Below, piece by piece: positions 42,222 to 52,898 of a stretch of 64,000 bases of DNA (its first letter is position 1; every line of letters begins with the position of its first letter). Made by a program: the position numbers and the translations under genes. Under the pieces are notes generated by a model. The model worked only from the letters and a program-made list of their open reading frames with translations. It did no database searches and was not told the DNA's origin. Origin of the DNA: Craspedostauros australis (lineage: Eukaryota; Bacillariophyta; Bacillariophyceae; Mastogloiales; Achnanthaceae); NCBI GenBank assembly GCA_026770025.1, contig JAMXDE010000019.1:248001-312000 (forward strand), read 5' to 3'.

Positions 42222-43154
42222 GCAAGCATCTGCTCGTATCAACACTGGGAAAACACGCGGCGCGGAAACACAGCAACAACGCGACGCAGGCAAGCGTGCA
42301 TGTTCGTGCCGAACTTCGTTCGTGGGCTCGAGGAGGAAGCATCCCAAATACTTGCTGCATTTGGTCTGACTTCCTTCGTGGACATGCAAACACGGTGCTC
42401 TTGAACTTTAACACCGCACTGTGTATGGCAGAGTGCTGTATCTGCCGCACCTACGCACGATACAGATCTGCTCTGCACGACCAGACACACACCATGCCCA
42501 TCATTCCAGTGTATGAGCACGGCACAAAAGATGAAGGGCACCACAGGTTTCGATCCGAACAAAATCATAACAACAACGACAAAAGCAGCAATAATCGTAC
42601 TCGTATCAACGTCAACACCTTGCACACAAACGGCATACTTACAAGTACGTATGATATGTAACGTAGAGTACAATACAACACCATATCTACTTGCACGAAT
42701 ACGCCATGTTAATGGCGTGTGTACCATGACCATGGCACGACCATTCTTTATCATTCACCGTGACAGCACGTGCAAATGGTATCGCAGGATTTGACAGGGG
42801 TACACGTCGTGCTCGTAAGATTAAGGTGGTTTGTACTATGCGGTGTACTACGTGTCCATTATCTCTTGCTCACGTTCGTGTTATGAAATATAATCTGTAT
42901 GATCGCATGATCATTCGTTGGTTCTTTGTGTTGGTATTGTAGGGTGACGTGCTCTTCGTTGGTGCTGCAATGCTCTTGTTTGCACTTGCTCTTCTTGTGG
43001 CCGTCCATCCTCTGCGTGAGCGGATGCTTCTCTTCAATACGTGCTGCTTCAGCTCGGTCATCCCCACCCGAATTCAATCCTTTCCAATCCAGTCGAATTC
43101 AGTCGAATCCAATCCATTCCTTTCCTATCCAGTCGAATCCAATCCAGTCAAACA
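42222..43154. other. Spacer between convergent genes
   Basis: Contains a TACTCGTA word (42598-42605) and, next to the chitin synthase stop, an array of CAGTCGAATCCAAT-like units (43068-43152). No gene seen. Confidence 0.5.
43068..43152. repeat. Degenerate CCAGTCGAATCCAAT repeat array
   Basis: Short units built from AATCC, CAGTC and GAATC words are repeated irregularly over 85 bases, immediately downstream of the chitin synthase stop. Confidence 0.7.
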
Positions 43155-46100
43155 TCAGATGGAACCGACCGAGATATCGTTGCATTCCCAACGATCTGAA
43201 AGAGACCGGGATGTGGCGGTCGTTGATGGTTGCAAGCTCGATCGATTGTTGTTCCTTGCCTCCGAATCCACGATGCTTCCTGCACCCACTTGCCCATCAC
43301 CACGTTTGCCTTTCTTGTAATCCTTGTCAGTATCTGCGCCCGTTGCTCCTTCGATCAGCTCCCGCGTCTTGCCCCAGCTTAGATCATCCATGTTGCAGAT
43401 GGCGTAGATGGGCAATATGAAGTAGAAGACACCAAGGCCCAGTACAACATACATTCCGAACCAGAACAGGTACTCCCATTGAGCCCGGAAGATGAAGGGT
43501 ATCATGAGCATGGCTGGGATGACGAGAACTACGACAGCATCGCCACCGCCACCACCGGTGCTATCCTCACCGAACGGACCGGTCACGATGACAGGCAACG
43601 CCACCGTCATGAAGTACAAGTACGCTGCTGGCATGAGGATCGTCATGGCCAGATCGCAGAGCACGATGAACTTCATCGAGCAGCACCACGTACCGCACAT
43701 CTGCTTGGTATGGAGGAGCAGCTCTAGCATGTTGTGCAACGTGGAGTTGATCCATCGCCGGCGTTGGCTCAGCAACACCGTGAAGCTGTGCGGCACGGCG
43801 GTCCAGCAGGTGGATTCCGGGACGAAGATGAGCTGCATGTCCGGGAAGCAGTTCAACAGCAGCGTGGTCAGCATGCGATCCTCCCCGAGTTCCAGAAGGT
43901 TCTTCTCATGCAACGATTGCAAGTTCTGGACTCCGTACTCTCGGCAGATGGTGTCGTTGATGAGCAGCTGCCGTCTTGCGCGGATTCTCTGCGACACGCT
44001 TCCAATCTCAGTGCTGGATCTACCACTCGGGTCGGTGTCATAATCATATCCATTGCTGTCATCGTTGTTCTCATCATCGTCACGGTACAATCGGTACATT
44101 GAGAAACAACCAGGAAGGCACGTCACGCAACCGAAGCTGCTTTCGAAGGCCTTCTTCAGATGGTGGCTTGTGTAGTACTCGAAGACCTGAATCATCGTCA
44201 CCCACGATTCGTACTTGTTGTCCACTTCTGTCTCTCCGCAGCAGGCCAGCGCCTTTGGATTGTGTTCCATCTGATATACCAGATGCGACACAGCGTCGGT
44301 TGCCAAGCGCGTATCGGCATCCACAGCCAGCATGTAGCGCAACTCGTTCACGAAAAGGCCGAAATAATCAACCAGTACTTGCTGGAATTGATGATCCAAC
44401 GGCGTCCAGCCGTGGCGTTCCCTGCTCAATCGGTTCAAAATGTGCAGCAAAAGCAGCTGGCTGTCGCGCTTGCCACGGTTCCCAGCACGAGCTGTGGTTT
44501 GTTCTGCGATGCATCCTCGTTTGATCATGACGACGTATGGCAATGCTCTCCCCGCCCGGTTGTTGCTGTTGTTGTTGCGGCTGCCACAGTCATCAAATGC
44601 ATCGCTCTTGTACAGACCAGCATGGAGGGACACCGTGTTATATGTGAAGACATCACTTGTACAGGAATACGGATACTGATACATGTGTTCGTTGATGCAA
44701 TCAGTGTCATACTCGTTGATGTGTTCCATCCCATGTGACGATCCTGTCAATGGCGCCGAACTCTTCGTATGATCGTACTCAAATCCAAGCAAGTTGGACA
44801 GCACTTCTGGCGTCGTGGTTTCACCTCCTTGGGTGGGAACAATGCCATCCACAATGACGACGGCAATCATGTTCCGACTCGAACTGTCGCTACCGCAACT
44901 GCCGTAGTTGCTCATCAGCAGACTGTCCATCGTGCGCTTCAACTCTTCATGACTCTCGTTGTAGCACGGGACCAAGACCAACACGCCTGGCGCCTTGTGC
45001 TTCTTGCGTCGTCGCTGATGATGAAAGTATACCGCAGGATCAGTGACCGGACGGGAGGCATGGATCAAGGAGCATACAACGTGAAGTCCGATGAAAGGCA
45101 CCAGTATCATCAGCGTCGCGAATTGGACGAATGCAAGATCCGCCCCGGCAGCACAATCCTTGTGCTCACGATGCTGGTCCCTGTCAGCACCATAAATATC
45201 ACCGATGTAGAACATTTCATCCAAGCATGCCCGCTGCGTTGGCGTGGAGAAGCTGCGTCGGTAGGCATAGGTGGCATCCTGATTCACGTTGGCCATGATT
45301 AATTCATGGAGTGCGGTAGACAAAGCTGTTTGTTGCGCCTGTTCGTCCGATTCTTCCGCCGTGATGGCAGAGGTAACATAGCCTGAGACGTTGTAGAGAC
45401 GGCCACCAACAGCAATGTATTGGGACCCATCCACCAATCCATCTCGGAGCATGGTCTCGGGCAGGAATACAAGATCACCGACTTTGTGCGGTTCCATGAT
45501 GCCTCGCACCTCCTCGGTTCCCAGAATGGTGTCATGGCAGACTTGGACTCCACTGGTGCTGGAGGACGGCTGCAGCGTTGAGAACGGAGCACAGCGATGG
45601 CCGTCATCCAATTCGATCTCATCGCGCGTTGCGAGAGGGATTGATGGCGACAGCGCCATTATCGAAGAGGAAGCACTCGATCCTAGGCATGCTGGGGGCA
45701 GATCTGCCAGCCTCTTGCGAGCAAACAAATGCGAGAGATCTAAACCTTGGTACGTCTCGACATCGAGGTGAGAGTGCAGACGCGTTTGGAAGAGAGACGT
45801 GACGTTGTACACGGCACCGAATATGGACACCAACGAGGTGTGGTCATCCTTTCTTGAATGTTTGGAGATATCGTCCAACGTGAAGATTGGATTGGGTGGA
45901 GGCGAGCTTGCGTTGCACATGATCCTGGGGATGAAGAGGAGAAAAGAGAAGAATAAGGCCGAGGCTGTGAACCAAAGCAGAACTGTCGCTACCTTCTCTC
46001 TGCAAGTGAACATAGCATTTGCATTTGTATTTGTATCGTATAGTATGAAGTATGGAGCGCTTCGAGTCGATCGAATGCAAGTGGCGTGCATTTCCAAGAT

Positions 46101-46995
46101 GCAATGGAGAATGGGGGTGAGACTTGTTGTTGTTGGTGCAATTTGGCTATTGCCGTATTGACAACGCACTAGAGAGTAGTTATGCACAGAGTCATGCAGT
46201 TGGAAACGAATACAATAAGAAGAACATGGCACGATCGCTACCGTCCAACCACACGCACCTCCATGCTTGACGTGACGTCGGGTCCGAACGAGGAATCCAC
46301 CCCTCAGGTATGCAGCATGTGCAGATCTTGCATGTGAATATCCATGCTGTTGTCCAGTATTGGCCTTTGGTTGAGCCATCACGACCACACCGATGCGATG
46401 GCACCGACGAATCCATAGACGAGATCCTTTCAAGTTCTGCTTCGATGGTTGCTGGGTTACTTGTTGCGGTGTTGTCATCATCATCGCCAACATGACCGCC
46501 GCTGGTGTGATGCTGTTCCAATGCGCGGAGCTGTCCGAGTTCTGAAGGCAACGTCAGAGCCGAGATGCCAGATACCACAGAAGGGTCGAGTATGCACTCC
46601 ATCCTGTTGTTACAGCCATCCTCAGTGCGTGAACGACGTTGGTCAGTGTCGCGAGACGAACCACCGTCGATGACGATGGGATTTGTTGCAGATCCCAGCA
46701 TCCTCGGACACGATGCCTTGCTTCGGAAGAGCGACTTCGATTTCATGTGATGGCCGCAGCAGTTGATTGCATCAACGGCATGCGGATGAAATCTGTGTTC
46801 ATCACAGGCTTCACCTTGGCGTTCTTCATCTTCGCCGTCAATGTCGTTGGTGACTTCATCGATGAAGATGACGCGGCTGCCATGGCCGCCACCGCCTTCA
46901 TCGATGGCTGGCTTCATCCGCGACATCTTTCGTCGCACTCTGTCTTCTTTTGTGTGAGTGACTGCACCATACTTTGCAGAGACGAACGGGACCAT
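43155..46995 (-). CDS. Chitin synthase with cytochrome-b5-like region, two exons (about 1193 aa)
   Basis: A processive family-2 glycosyltransferase making chitin from UDP-GlcNAc at a membrane. Minus-strand exons are 46995-46259 and 45999-43155; the 259-base intron has a GTGCGT donor and a TTGCAG acceptor. The splice joins SRQAW to REKVATVLLW, restoring the AWREK junction and first helix found in fungal class IV/V-type enzymes. A cytochrome-b5-like region follows (SKHSRKDDH, YQGLDLSHLF; later GGRLYNVSGY). The catalytic domain has CYNES (about 589), DGIVP, VDADTR (about 802, metal/UDP), CLPGCFSMYR, LGEDRM (about 949) and QRRRW (about 990). Helices close the C-terminus, then a disordered tail. 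The start in exon 1 is uncertain; exon 1 is mostly disordered. Chitin fibres are known from centric diatoms. Confidence 0.85.
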
Positions 46996-47844
46996 GCATC
47001 ATCCAGCGCGTGAGGTGAGGTCTCGATCGATCTCATGGTGCGACAGACAAGCGCGCACCATGCCATTCCATTCCTTCATTACTTCTTTCCAAAATGCGGA
47101 CGCTCAACGCAAATCGATTTCGTTGCATGTGCTGACCATGGACCTTTATGCCCAAGTCATGATCAACTGCATCCGCATTCCTGACATCCACATGGAGGGT
47201 GCACCGTCGGAAATATCTGCAGCCATGTTGCATCGGTTGTGGGGATGATCGTCGATGTCTGCGTCGCTGTTCTGTGACATCGAATTTGAAATGCCCAACT
47301 TCCAACCGTCATCTCAACGTTCGTGTCATTTGATTCGATGGACCAGGAGGTTGTTTTGATTCATGAATATCTCGATTCCCGTTTGTGGGGTGCACTCAAT
47401 TTGTCTGATGAATGTCGTAAGCGACACAAAACGATCCAGAAACTCTCTTCGTGGTGACTTTCACCGCCGTTCGACTCTCTTTTGGCGCGCAGCGGGCGCA
47501 GTCGTTGTGGACGGTACAGTGGAAGCAGCCAAAGAAGCCACGAAGACGTGCACAACACCCACCAAGAGAACAGCACGAAAGGTGCAGAGACGGAGGCAGA
47601 TTTTATCATGGGAGGAAGTGATCCATACTCTTACAATACGAGCTGCTGGTGCATACTCCCCAGAGCGAAGAGAGAGAGAGAGAGACAACAGGTAATCCAA
47701 CACTGGCTTTATACCTGCCATCTCTTCCTATTCTACCACATATTCTATTTATATACTGTTATAATATACTATAATAAATACTGGCCAAGCACATTGGTCT
47801 AGTCCACCTGAAGCCGCATCAGAGCAACGACACCCTACCTGACC
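46996..47844. other. Divergent promoter region, no gene seen
   Basis: An AT-rich block (47731-47781) with TATATA-like words lies 65-115 bases before the next plus-strand ATG and may be its core promoter. No coding region is supported. Confidence 0.5.
47731..47781. promoter_or_regulatory. AT-rich block upstream of membrane protein gene
   Basis: A run of TATT, TATATA and ATAATA words, much more AT-rich than its surroundings, just upstream of the ATG at 47845. A core promoter role is inferred from position only. Confidence 0.3.
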
Positions 47845-50108
47845 ATGATGCCTTTGCCGCCACTACGGGGGCAGCTGCCAGACGAAGAGAACGGCAGCGA
47901 TAGCGACAACGACGGAAGCAATCTCAACAATGAAGACGATTACAAGTACAACGGGAACGACTCTTCCTCGTCATCTTCCTACGACGATGACGACTTCCAC
48001 ACGACAGCTGCGGATAACGAATCCTTCCACTCCACCTTCCAAGATCACCTGTTCTCTCCTGTGGCGCCGATCTCCGTTCCCGGCGGTCGGCGCAAGCAGA
48101 AGGTCTCGCTCAATCAGTACCTCGAGCGTGGTGGCATCAACGATGCTGCTGCTCCTGCTGTCGATCCCTATCCTCAGTACGAGTATGAGTACGATCATGA
48201 TCATGAGCGTCGCAGAGATGGTCTTTTCGTGGATTCCGACGATTCCGTCTTTGCGCCGCGCACCACGCTCTGGGATCACATCGTTCGGTGAGTGTTATCG
48301 CTCTCTCTCTCTCGATGAGCTGCACGTGTCTGCACGTTGTGGTTGATATCCGGCGATCATTGTGTGACAATGTTGTGCTTCCTTGGCTGCGTGAACTCTG
48401 TCTCTCTATCCATCGATGCGTCTATCATCGCATCTCTGTCAACACAATCACAATCGCCGTGCGCCATGCTCACTCTGTTGCATCCACTCCACCTACAACA
48501 ACTCTCATCGCATCCAAATCCTATCTCTCGCAGAACCTCGGCCATCGTGCTGCTCGGCTGCGCCATCGCGGCCTCGTATCTCGTGGCGGATAGCTGCGAG
48601 TTCCTCTCCATCCATGGAGATGACAGCACCAGCAACAACCTGCTCCCGCACCCCTTGGACAACGTGCCAGGCCAGCTCACGGTCTACGTCGGCATCTTCG
48701 GCTACGCGCCCGAGGACGACGAGTACTGCGAGCCCTACCTCGCCATGTTCCAATCCCCCACCCTCAGTGGCACCACGCACGATGGTAGCTGGAACATCTT
48801 CTTCATCCTGTCGCAATGGTGCGCGGTTTCGGCGCCGGTCTGTGCTGGCTGCGCCTTCTTACTTCTCTGGTTCAGCTGCTGGATTCGAACCGTCGCCACC
48901 AAGTGTCCCGACAACTTCAGGCTCGCTTCCATCCTTTGCATCATGGCATGCATCTTCCAGATGGGAACCTTCTTCGAGTACATGCAGAAAGGGTTATGGT
49001 GAGTTGTGTTCGTGTGCGGACTGCTTGATGTACATTGCGATGATCCGCACATTTGCGTGCTGTCGAGCACACAGCGTGGTGCCATTCCTGCAGTATGATA
49101 ATGCTCGCGCTAACACCTCACTTGTCTGGCCATCCTTGTTGTCCACGTTGTCCATCTACCTACACCATGCCACACTGCATGCGCAAACGCAACCGCAGCT
49201 ACGACAACGACGACCGCGACTGCCACCTTGAGTTCTTCGGCTACCTCTCCATCATCACGTCGTTGGTCTACGGTCTCTGCGGCGCGGCTCTTCTGATGGT
49301 GATGAACGAGGATGTGAAGGAACAGCTGGAGAAGTGCATCGAATCCATGCTCCCCGCCTCCCACTCCTTCCGCCAGCGACGCAACCGCAACAAGCGAGAC
49401 CGGACCAAGCAAGCTCTGCGATCCAGCTTCAGCTCCGACGTCGTCAGCATCTCCAGCCTGGACTCCATGGACAGCAAGGACTTTGAGCTCTTTCAGAAGA
49501 AGTTCTTCGGCAGCAACCTTCTGGGCAACAAAACGAACAAGAACAACACCAACAAGCGGGGCAACAGTCCGCCGACCGGTAGAAACACCTCCACGCGCCT
49601 ATTTGGCGCAAGCAACCACAGCAACACCGCCGACACCACCTCCCTCCCCATGGCAGAGAAGTCGCTGCGCAACCCAAGCTCCAGCGCACGCTTGCAACGC
49701 GCTGCGGAACGCCGTAAACGCACCTCCTTCAAGATCCGTACCCTCGAAGAGAATGCCATGAGCGACGCCAACAACAACGCCGCCATGTCACACAGCACGC
49801 ACGAGCAGCCCGACTACCAGTGGAAGTCGGCAGGCGGAGTCAACATGACGGCAGGCAGCGTGACCAGCTCCAGCCGAAGCGTGCGCCGCAGCATTCATGA
49901 GCGTATCGCGGATATGGAGAGCAACGATGCTGCCACCTTTGCGACCGCGGAGCAGGAGGAAGACCATCAGCGGCAGCATCGTTCACAACGGCGGCAGCGC
50001 AACAGCCTGCGGGGACAAAGGGCAACCGTCGCCAGCCAGCCCACGGAGACCAACTTCAACGATGAGTTCCACGATGAGATCTATCACAGCGACGACAACG
50101 ACAGCTGA
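47845..50108 (+). CDS. Unrecognised four-helix membrane protein, copy 1 (605 aa)
   Basis: Family not recognised. Exons are 47845-48287, 48534-48998 and 49199-50108; introns are GTGAGT...CAG, both phase 2. A 147-residue acidic cytosolic N-terminus precedes helix 1 (SAIVLLGCAIAASYLVA). An extracytosolic loop holds CEFLSIHGDD and FGYAPEDDEYCEPY. Helix 2 (about SQWCAVSAPVCAGCAFLLLW), helix 3 (RLASILCIMACIFQMGTFF), a short loop KGLC-x8-CHLEFFG, and helix 4 (LSIITSLVYGLCGAALLMV) follow, then a 270-residue basic, Ser/Asn-rich cytosolic tail. The layout is tetraspanin- or claudin-like but no known signature is present. A paralog at 61230-63668 shares the helices, the loop Cys and both intron positions and phases, which strongly supports this exon model. 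Confidence 0.7.
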
Positions 50109-50348
50109 GCAATGGGAAAGCACACGAGCATTTGCGTGAAAATGGTAGTTGCAGCAACAGTGGTACAAATAGTCGATGTTATAATAATATGAATATCAGT
50201 GTGAATATCAATACAGATATCAGTGTGGCTACGAATAGGAGCTAGGCACATGGCAGCACTACCATCACCACCAACAGCAGCAGCAGTACTATCATAGCTA
50301 GTACTGCCATTGCCTTTTTCTTTGACCTCCTTGGATTATCAGACCGAA
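50109..50348. other. Short spacer between convergent genes
   Basis: AT-rich 3' flank with GAATATCA-like words repeated near 50190-50225. No gene seen. Confidence 0.4.
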
Positions 50349-50885
50349 TCAAAATAGGCACATGCAAGAAACGACATCCATGAGGACGTTGGTGGACCCA
50401 ACCACGCATGATTCCCCATTCTTGGCCACCGCGGTCGTCGTCTCTTTCGTGGCAACGTAGGTCGGTGGAATGGGCACCGCCCCCTTCTTGGTCGGCGTCA
50501 CGACGCGCTTCATTGGCCGCGGCGGATTCTCCAACAGCGATGCGCGTATCGGCAGCTGCGTCATGTTGCGATGCGATCGCGCGGGCATCGATACGCCCTG
50601 CTCCTTCGCGCACGAGGCGCACGTCCATCGGTACGACGACGCGCTGCGTGACGGCGTGTGCTTCTTGCCTTCCTCTTCTTCTTCTTCGTGGCTAGGATGA
50701 TTCATGTAGATGACATCGCCTTGTCTCCACTCGCGAAACAGGCACATCTGACAAGCCTCCAGTTCGGAATCCGGCAGAGACGCCAAGAAGGCGTCGTCCA
50801 CTTGCTTCATCAGAACGGGCGCGCCGTTGCAGCACACCAGTTCGCCATTCTTGTTGCGCACCATCACGGCTTTGTCGGTTCTCAT
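50349..50885 (-). CDS. Small hypothetical protein with CxxC pairs (178 aa)
   Basis: Function unknown. The N-terminal 65 residues look folded (MRTDKAVMVRNKNGELVCCNGAPVL... onward). Two CxxC pairs, CQMC at about 45-48 and CASC at about 89-92, are separated by an acidic Glu run and could form one zinc site. The C-terminal half is basic and Pro/Thr-rich and ends SCMCLF. There is no signal peptide or membrane helix. It is supported as a gene by a single uninterrupted frame, plausible composition and convergent placement 240 bases from the membrane protein gene, but no homolog is recognised. Confidence 0.45.
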   Translation of the reverse strand: MRTDKAVMVRNKNGELVCCNGAPVLMKQVDDAFLASLPDSELEACQMCLFREWRQGDVIYMNHPSHEEEEEEGKKHTPSRSASSYRWTCASCAKEQGVSMPARSHRNMTQLPIRASLLENPPRPMKRVVTPTKKGAVPIPPTYVATKETTTAVAKNGESCVVGSTNVLMDVVSCMCLF

Positions 50886-51644
50886 GGTGGCCGTTCTTCT
50901 TGCTTTGTTTGCTTCCTCCCTTGCGCTGCTTGCCTCTTTGCTGCTCGCAGCAGCTGCCTCTTCCCTTCAACCTACCTATGAACCTGTGCGTATCGTTGCG
51001 TTGCCAGAGAGATCGAATGGATTCTGGGGGTGTGGAACGAAGTCTGGGATGGATTCTTTCTTCACCGTCGCAGCTTCAAGCTCGTGGAGGGACATCGCCA
51101 TCTCTTTCCCATCTCCCGCTCTTGTGCACGACCAACATGTTGGTCTTGTTGTTCTGCCAAGAATGTCGGGCGAAGAACAAAAACTACGCCCAAAAATCAA
51201 ATCTTGTTTCTCGTGTCACAATGCCAATGATTTGAATTTTGTGACCACTCCGATTGGATATTGCTCGTTAAACGCCGATACAAAATTCAGCCCGCAAGTT
51301 CGCCAGTTCTCCAGTCACAATTTGTGTCCACGATCCTCAGACAAGAGAGTGTTCGGACGGATGTAAGTACCGCTGCGAATAATCTCATCGTGAGGGTGGC
51401 ACATCGCCCAGGCCACAGGGGTGAACATGGCGACTACTACCAACAAGAAAGACAAGCGCAAGGCAGGCATAGAAGCAGTACTTCCTGCAAACGAGTTCCA
51501 TGGACAGCTTCTATTATATGTACATGCACGGTGAGAGGACAAAACTGTGCCTGAAACAGAGACAGACGCAGACGTCGAGACAAGGATACACTTTCTTGGA
51601 ATGCATTTCTATTGTATCGTCTAACTAAAATCGTGGAAAAATCT
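50886..51644. other. Spacer, no gene seen
   Basis: Promoter side of the small minus-strand gene and 3' side of the kinase. Open frames on the plus strand (for example 50827-51366) overlap the gene start and lack motifs. Confidence 0.5.
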
Positions 51645-52898
51645 TCAAAATGACATGGACAGCTCATTGTTCGCCGCCGTGCGCAGGTCATCCTGCGCCT
51701 GCTGATGGATCCCGGGGAGCATGCGGCACAGCGATGTCGATCGGGTGTGCCCGGAACGGGCTCTGCGTGGCGATTCCGTTTGCTTCCGACCTCGTGATGC
51801 CCTGCCGGCCACACCAGCGGGTTGGCCTTGGAACGAGGCGTGCTTCGGAGCCTGGTAGGATGGATCATCCTGCTGCAGGAGGGTCACCAGAATGCGCACG
51901 ATCTGACGAAAGCTGGGACGCACGTCGGGGCATTCGTCCCAACAGGATGTGATGAGGCGTCGCAGCGTGCCGGATGGGATGTACCGCAGCGACGGACGCC
52001 GTTTCTGATGGAACACCTTCTCGCGGAATGTCGCCATGTCTTCGTACTGCGCATATGGCTTCTTCAGCGTGCACAATTCGTACAGCAGCACGCCGAAGGA
52101 GTACACATCGCTCTTCAACGAGATCCTCGTCCCCACGGACATCTCCGGTGCCATGTAGCGCAGCGAACCGGCGATCTCGTTGGCGCATCTGTGCACTTCT
52201 CGCGCGAGACCAAAGTCGAACAGCTTGGCAACGCCGCTGTGATCGAAGCCGACGTTGCACGGCTTGAGATCACGGATGATGATGTTCTGCTCATGCAAGT
52301 AGTCCATCCCCATGGCGATACCAAGTCCCACCTGCTCGACGCGTTCCAGGATCTTCCGTCTCGTTGCGGATGCGGTGAAAGGACTTGGGAGCAACGTGCG
52401 TCGATGAACCGACACCTTGGACGATCTCCAAGCCTTCAGCCGATCTGACAAGGTGCATTCCAGTAGATCGAGGACAAGGAAGTACCCATTCGATCTGCTG
52501 GACGCATCATGGATCGGCGTGGCGGACACACCATGCAGCTTGATGATGTTCGGATGATCCAGCTTGGCAAGGACCGCGCCTTCCAACACCAAGTCAGCAG
52601 CCGCCATCTTGACATGATCTGGATCTTCTTGGTGCAGCGTCTTTGCGTTGAGCAACTTCACGGCCATTATCTGTTGCTTTGGCTTTGAACCATCGCTGTA
52701 TCGACGAATGTAGGCCATGCGTGCCTCGCAGAAGTTGCCACAACCCAGTGTTTCATGGAGACTGATATCTGTCCAGTTCACAGTTGGGATGGACTTACGA
52801 GTGGACATCGATCGGTCCTCCGCTGTGGTGTTGCGCTGCGCTTCGGATCGTGTTCCTGATTTGCCGTACGCCGTGGATTTGCTTGCACTGCACCCCAT
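51645..52898 (-). CDS. TKL-type Ser/Thr protein kinase with N-terminal lipidation signal (418 aa)
   Basis: A tyrosine-kinase-like serine/threonine kinase. I chose ATG 52898 because it begins MGCSASKS, a strong N-myristoylation plus palmitoylation signal, which would put the kinase on a membrane; the frame is open to 53138. Motifs: glycine loop LGCGNF (residues 51-56), VAIK-equivalent AVKL (Lys 81), helix-C Glu near 106, catalytic loop IIIRDLKPCN (Asp 210), DFG (228-230), APE (250-252), SDVYSFGVLLYEL and the closing RPSFRQIVRIL. The HRD His is replaced by Ile, but the Asp, Lys and Asn are kept, so activity is likely. A 40-residue insert lies between subdomains V and VI. The C-terminal tail is basic and Ser-rich. 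Confidence 0.85.
   Translation of the reverse strand: MGCSASKSTAYGKSGTRSEAQRNTTAEDRSMSTRKSIPTVNWTDISLHETLGCGNFCEARMAYIRRYSDGSKPKQQIMAVKLLNAKTLHQEDPDHVKMAAADLVLEGAVLAKLDHPNIIKLHGVSATPIHDASSRSNGYFLVLDLLECTLSDRLKAWRSSKVSVHRRTLLPSPFTASATRRKILERVEQVGLGIAMGMDYLHEQNIIIRDLKPCNVGFDHSGVAKLFDFGLAREVHRCANEIAGSLRYMAPEMSVGTRISLKSDVYSFGVLLYELCTLKKPYAQYEDMATFREKVFHQKRRPSLRYIPSGTLRRLITSCWDECPDVRPSFRQIVRILVTLLQQDDPSYQAPKHASFQGQPAGVAGRASRGRKQTESPRRARSGHTRSTSLCRMLPGIHQQAQDDLRTAANNELSMSF

Noticed and set aside
48880-48895. GGATTCGAACC, like a tRNA T-loop
   Set aside because: It lies inside exon 2 of the membrane protein gene and has no acceptor stem or anticodon arm around it.
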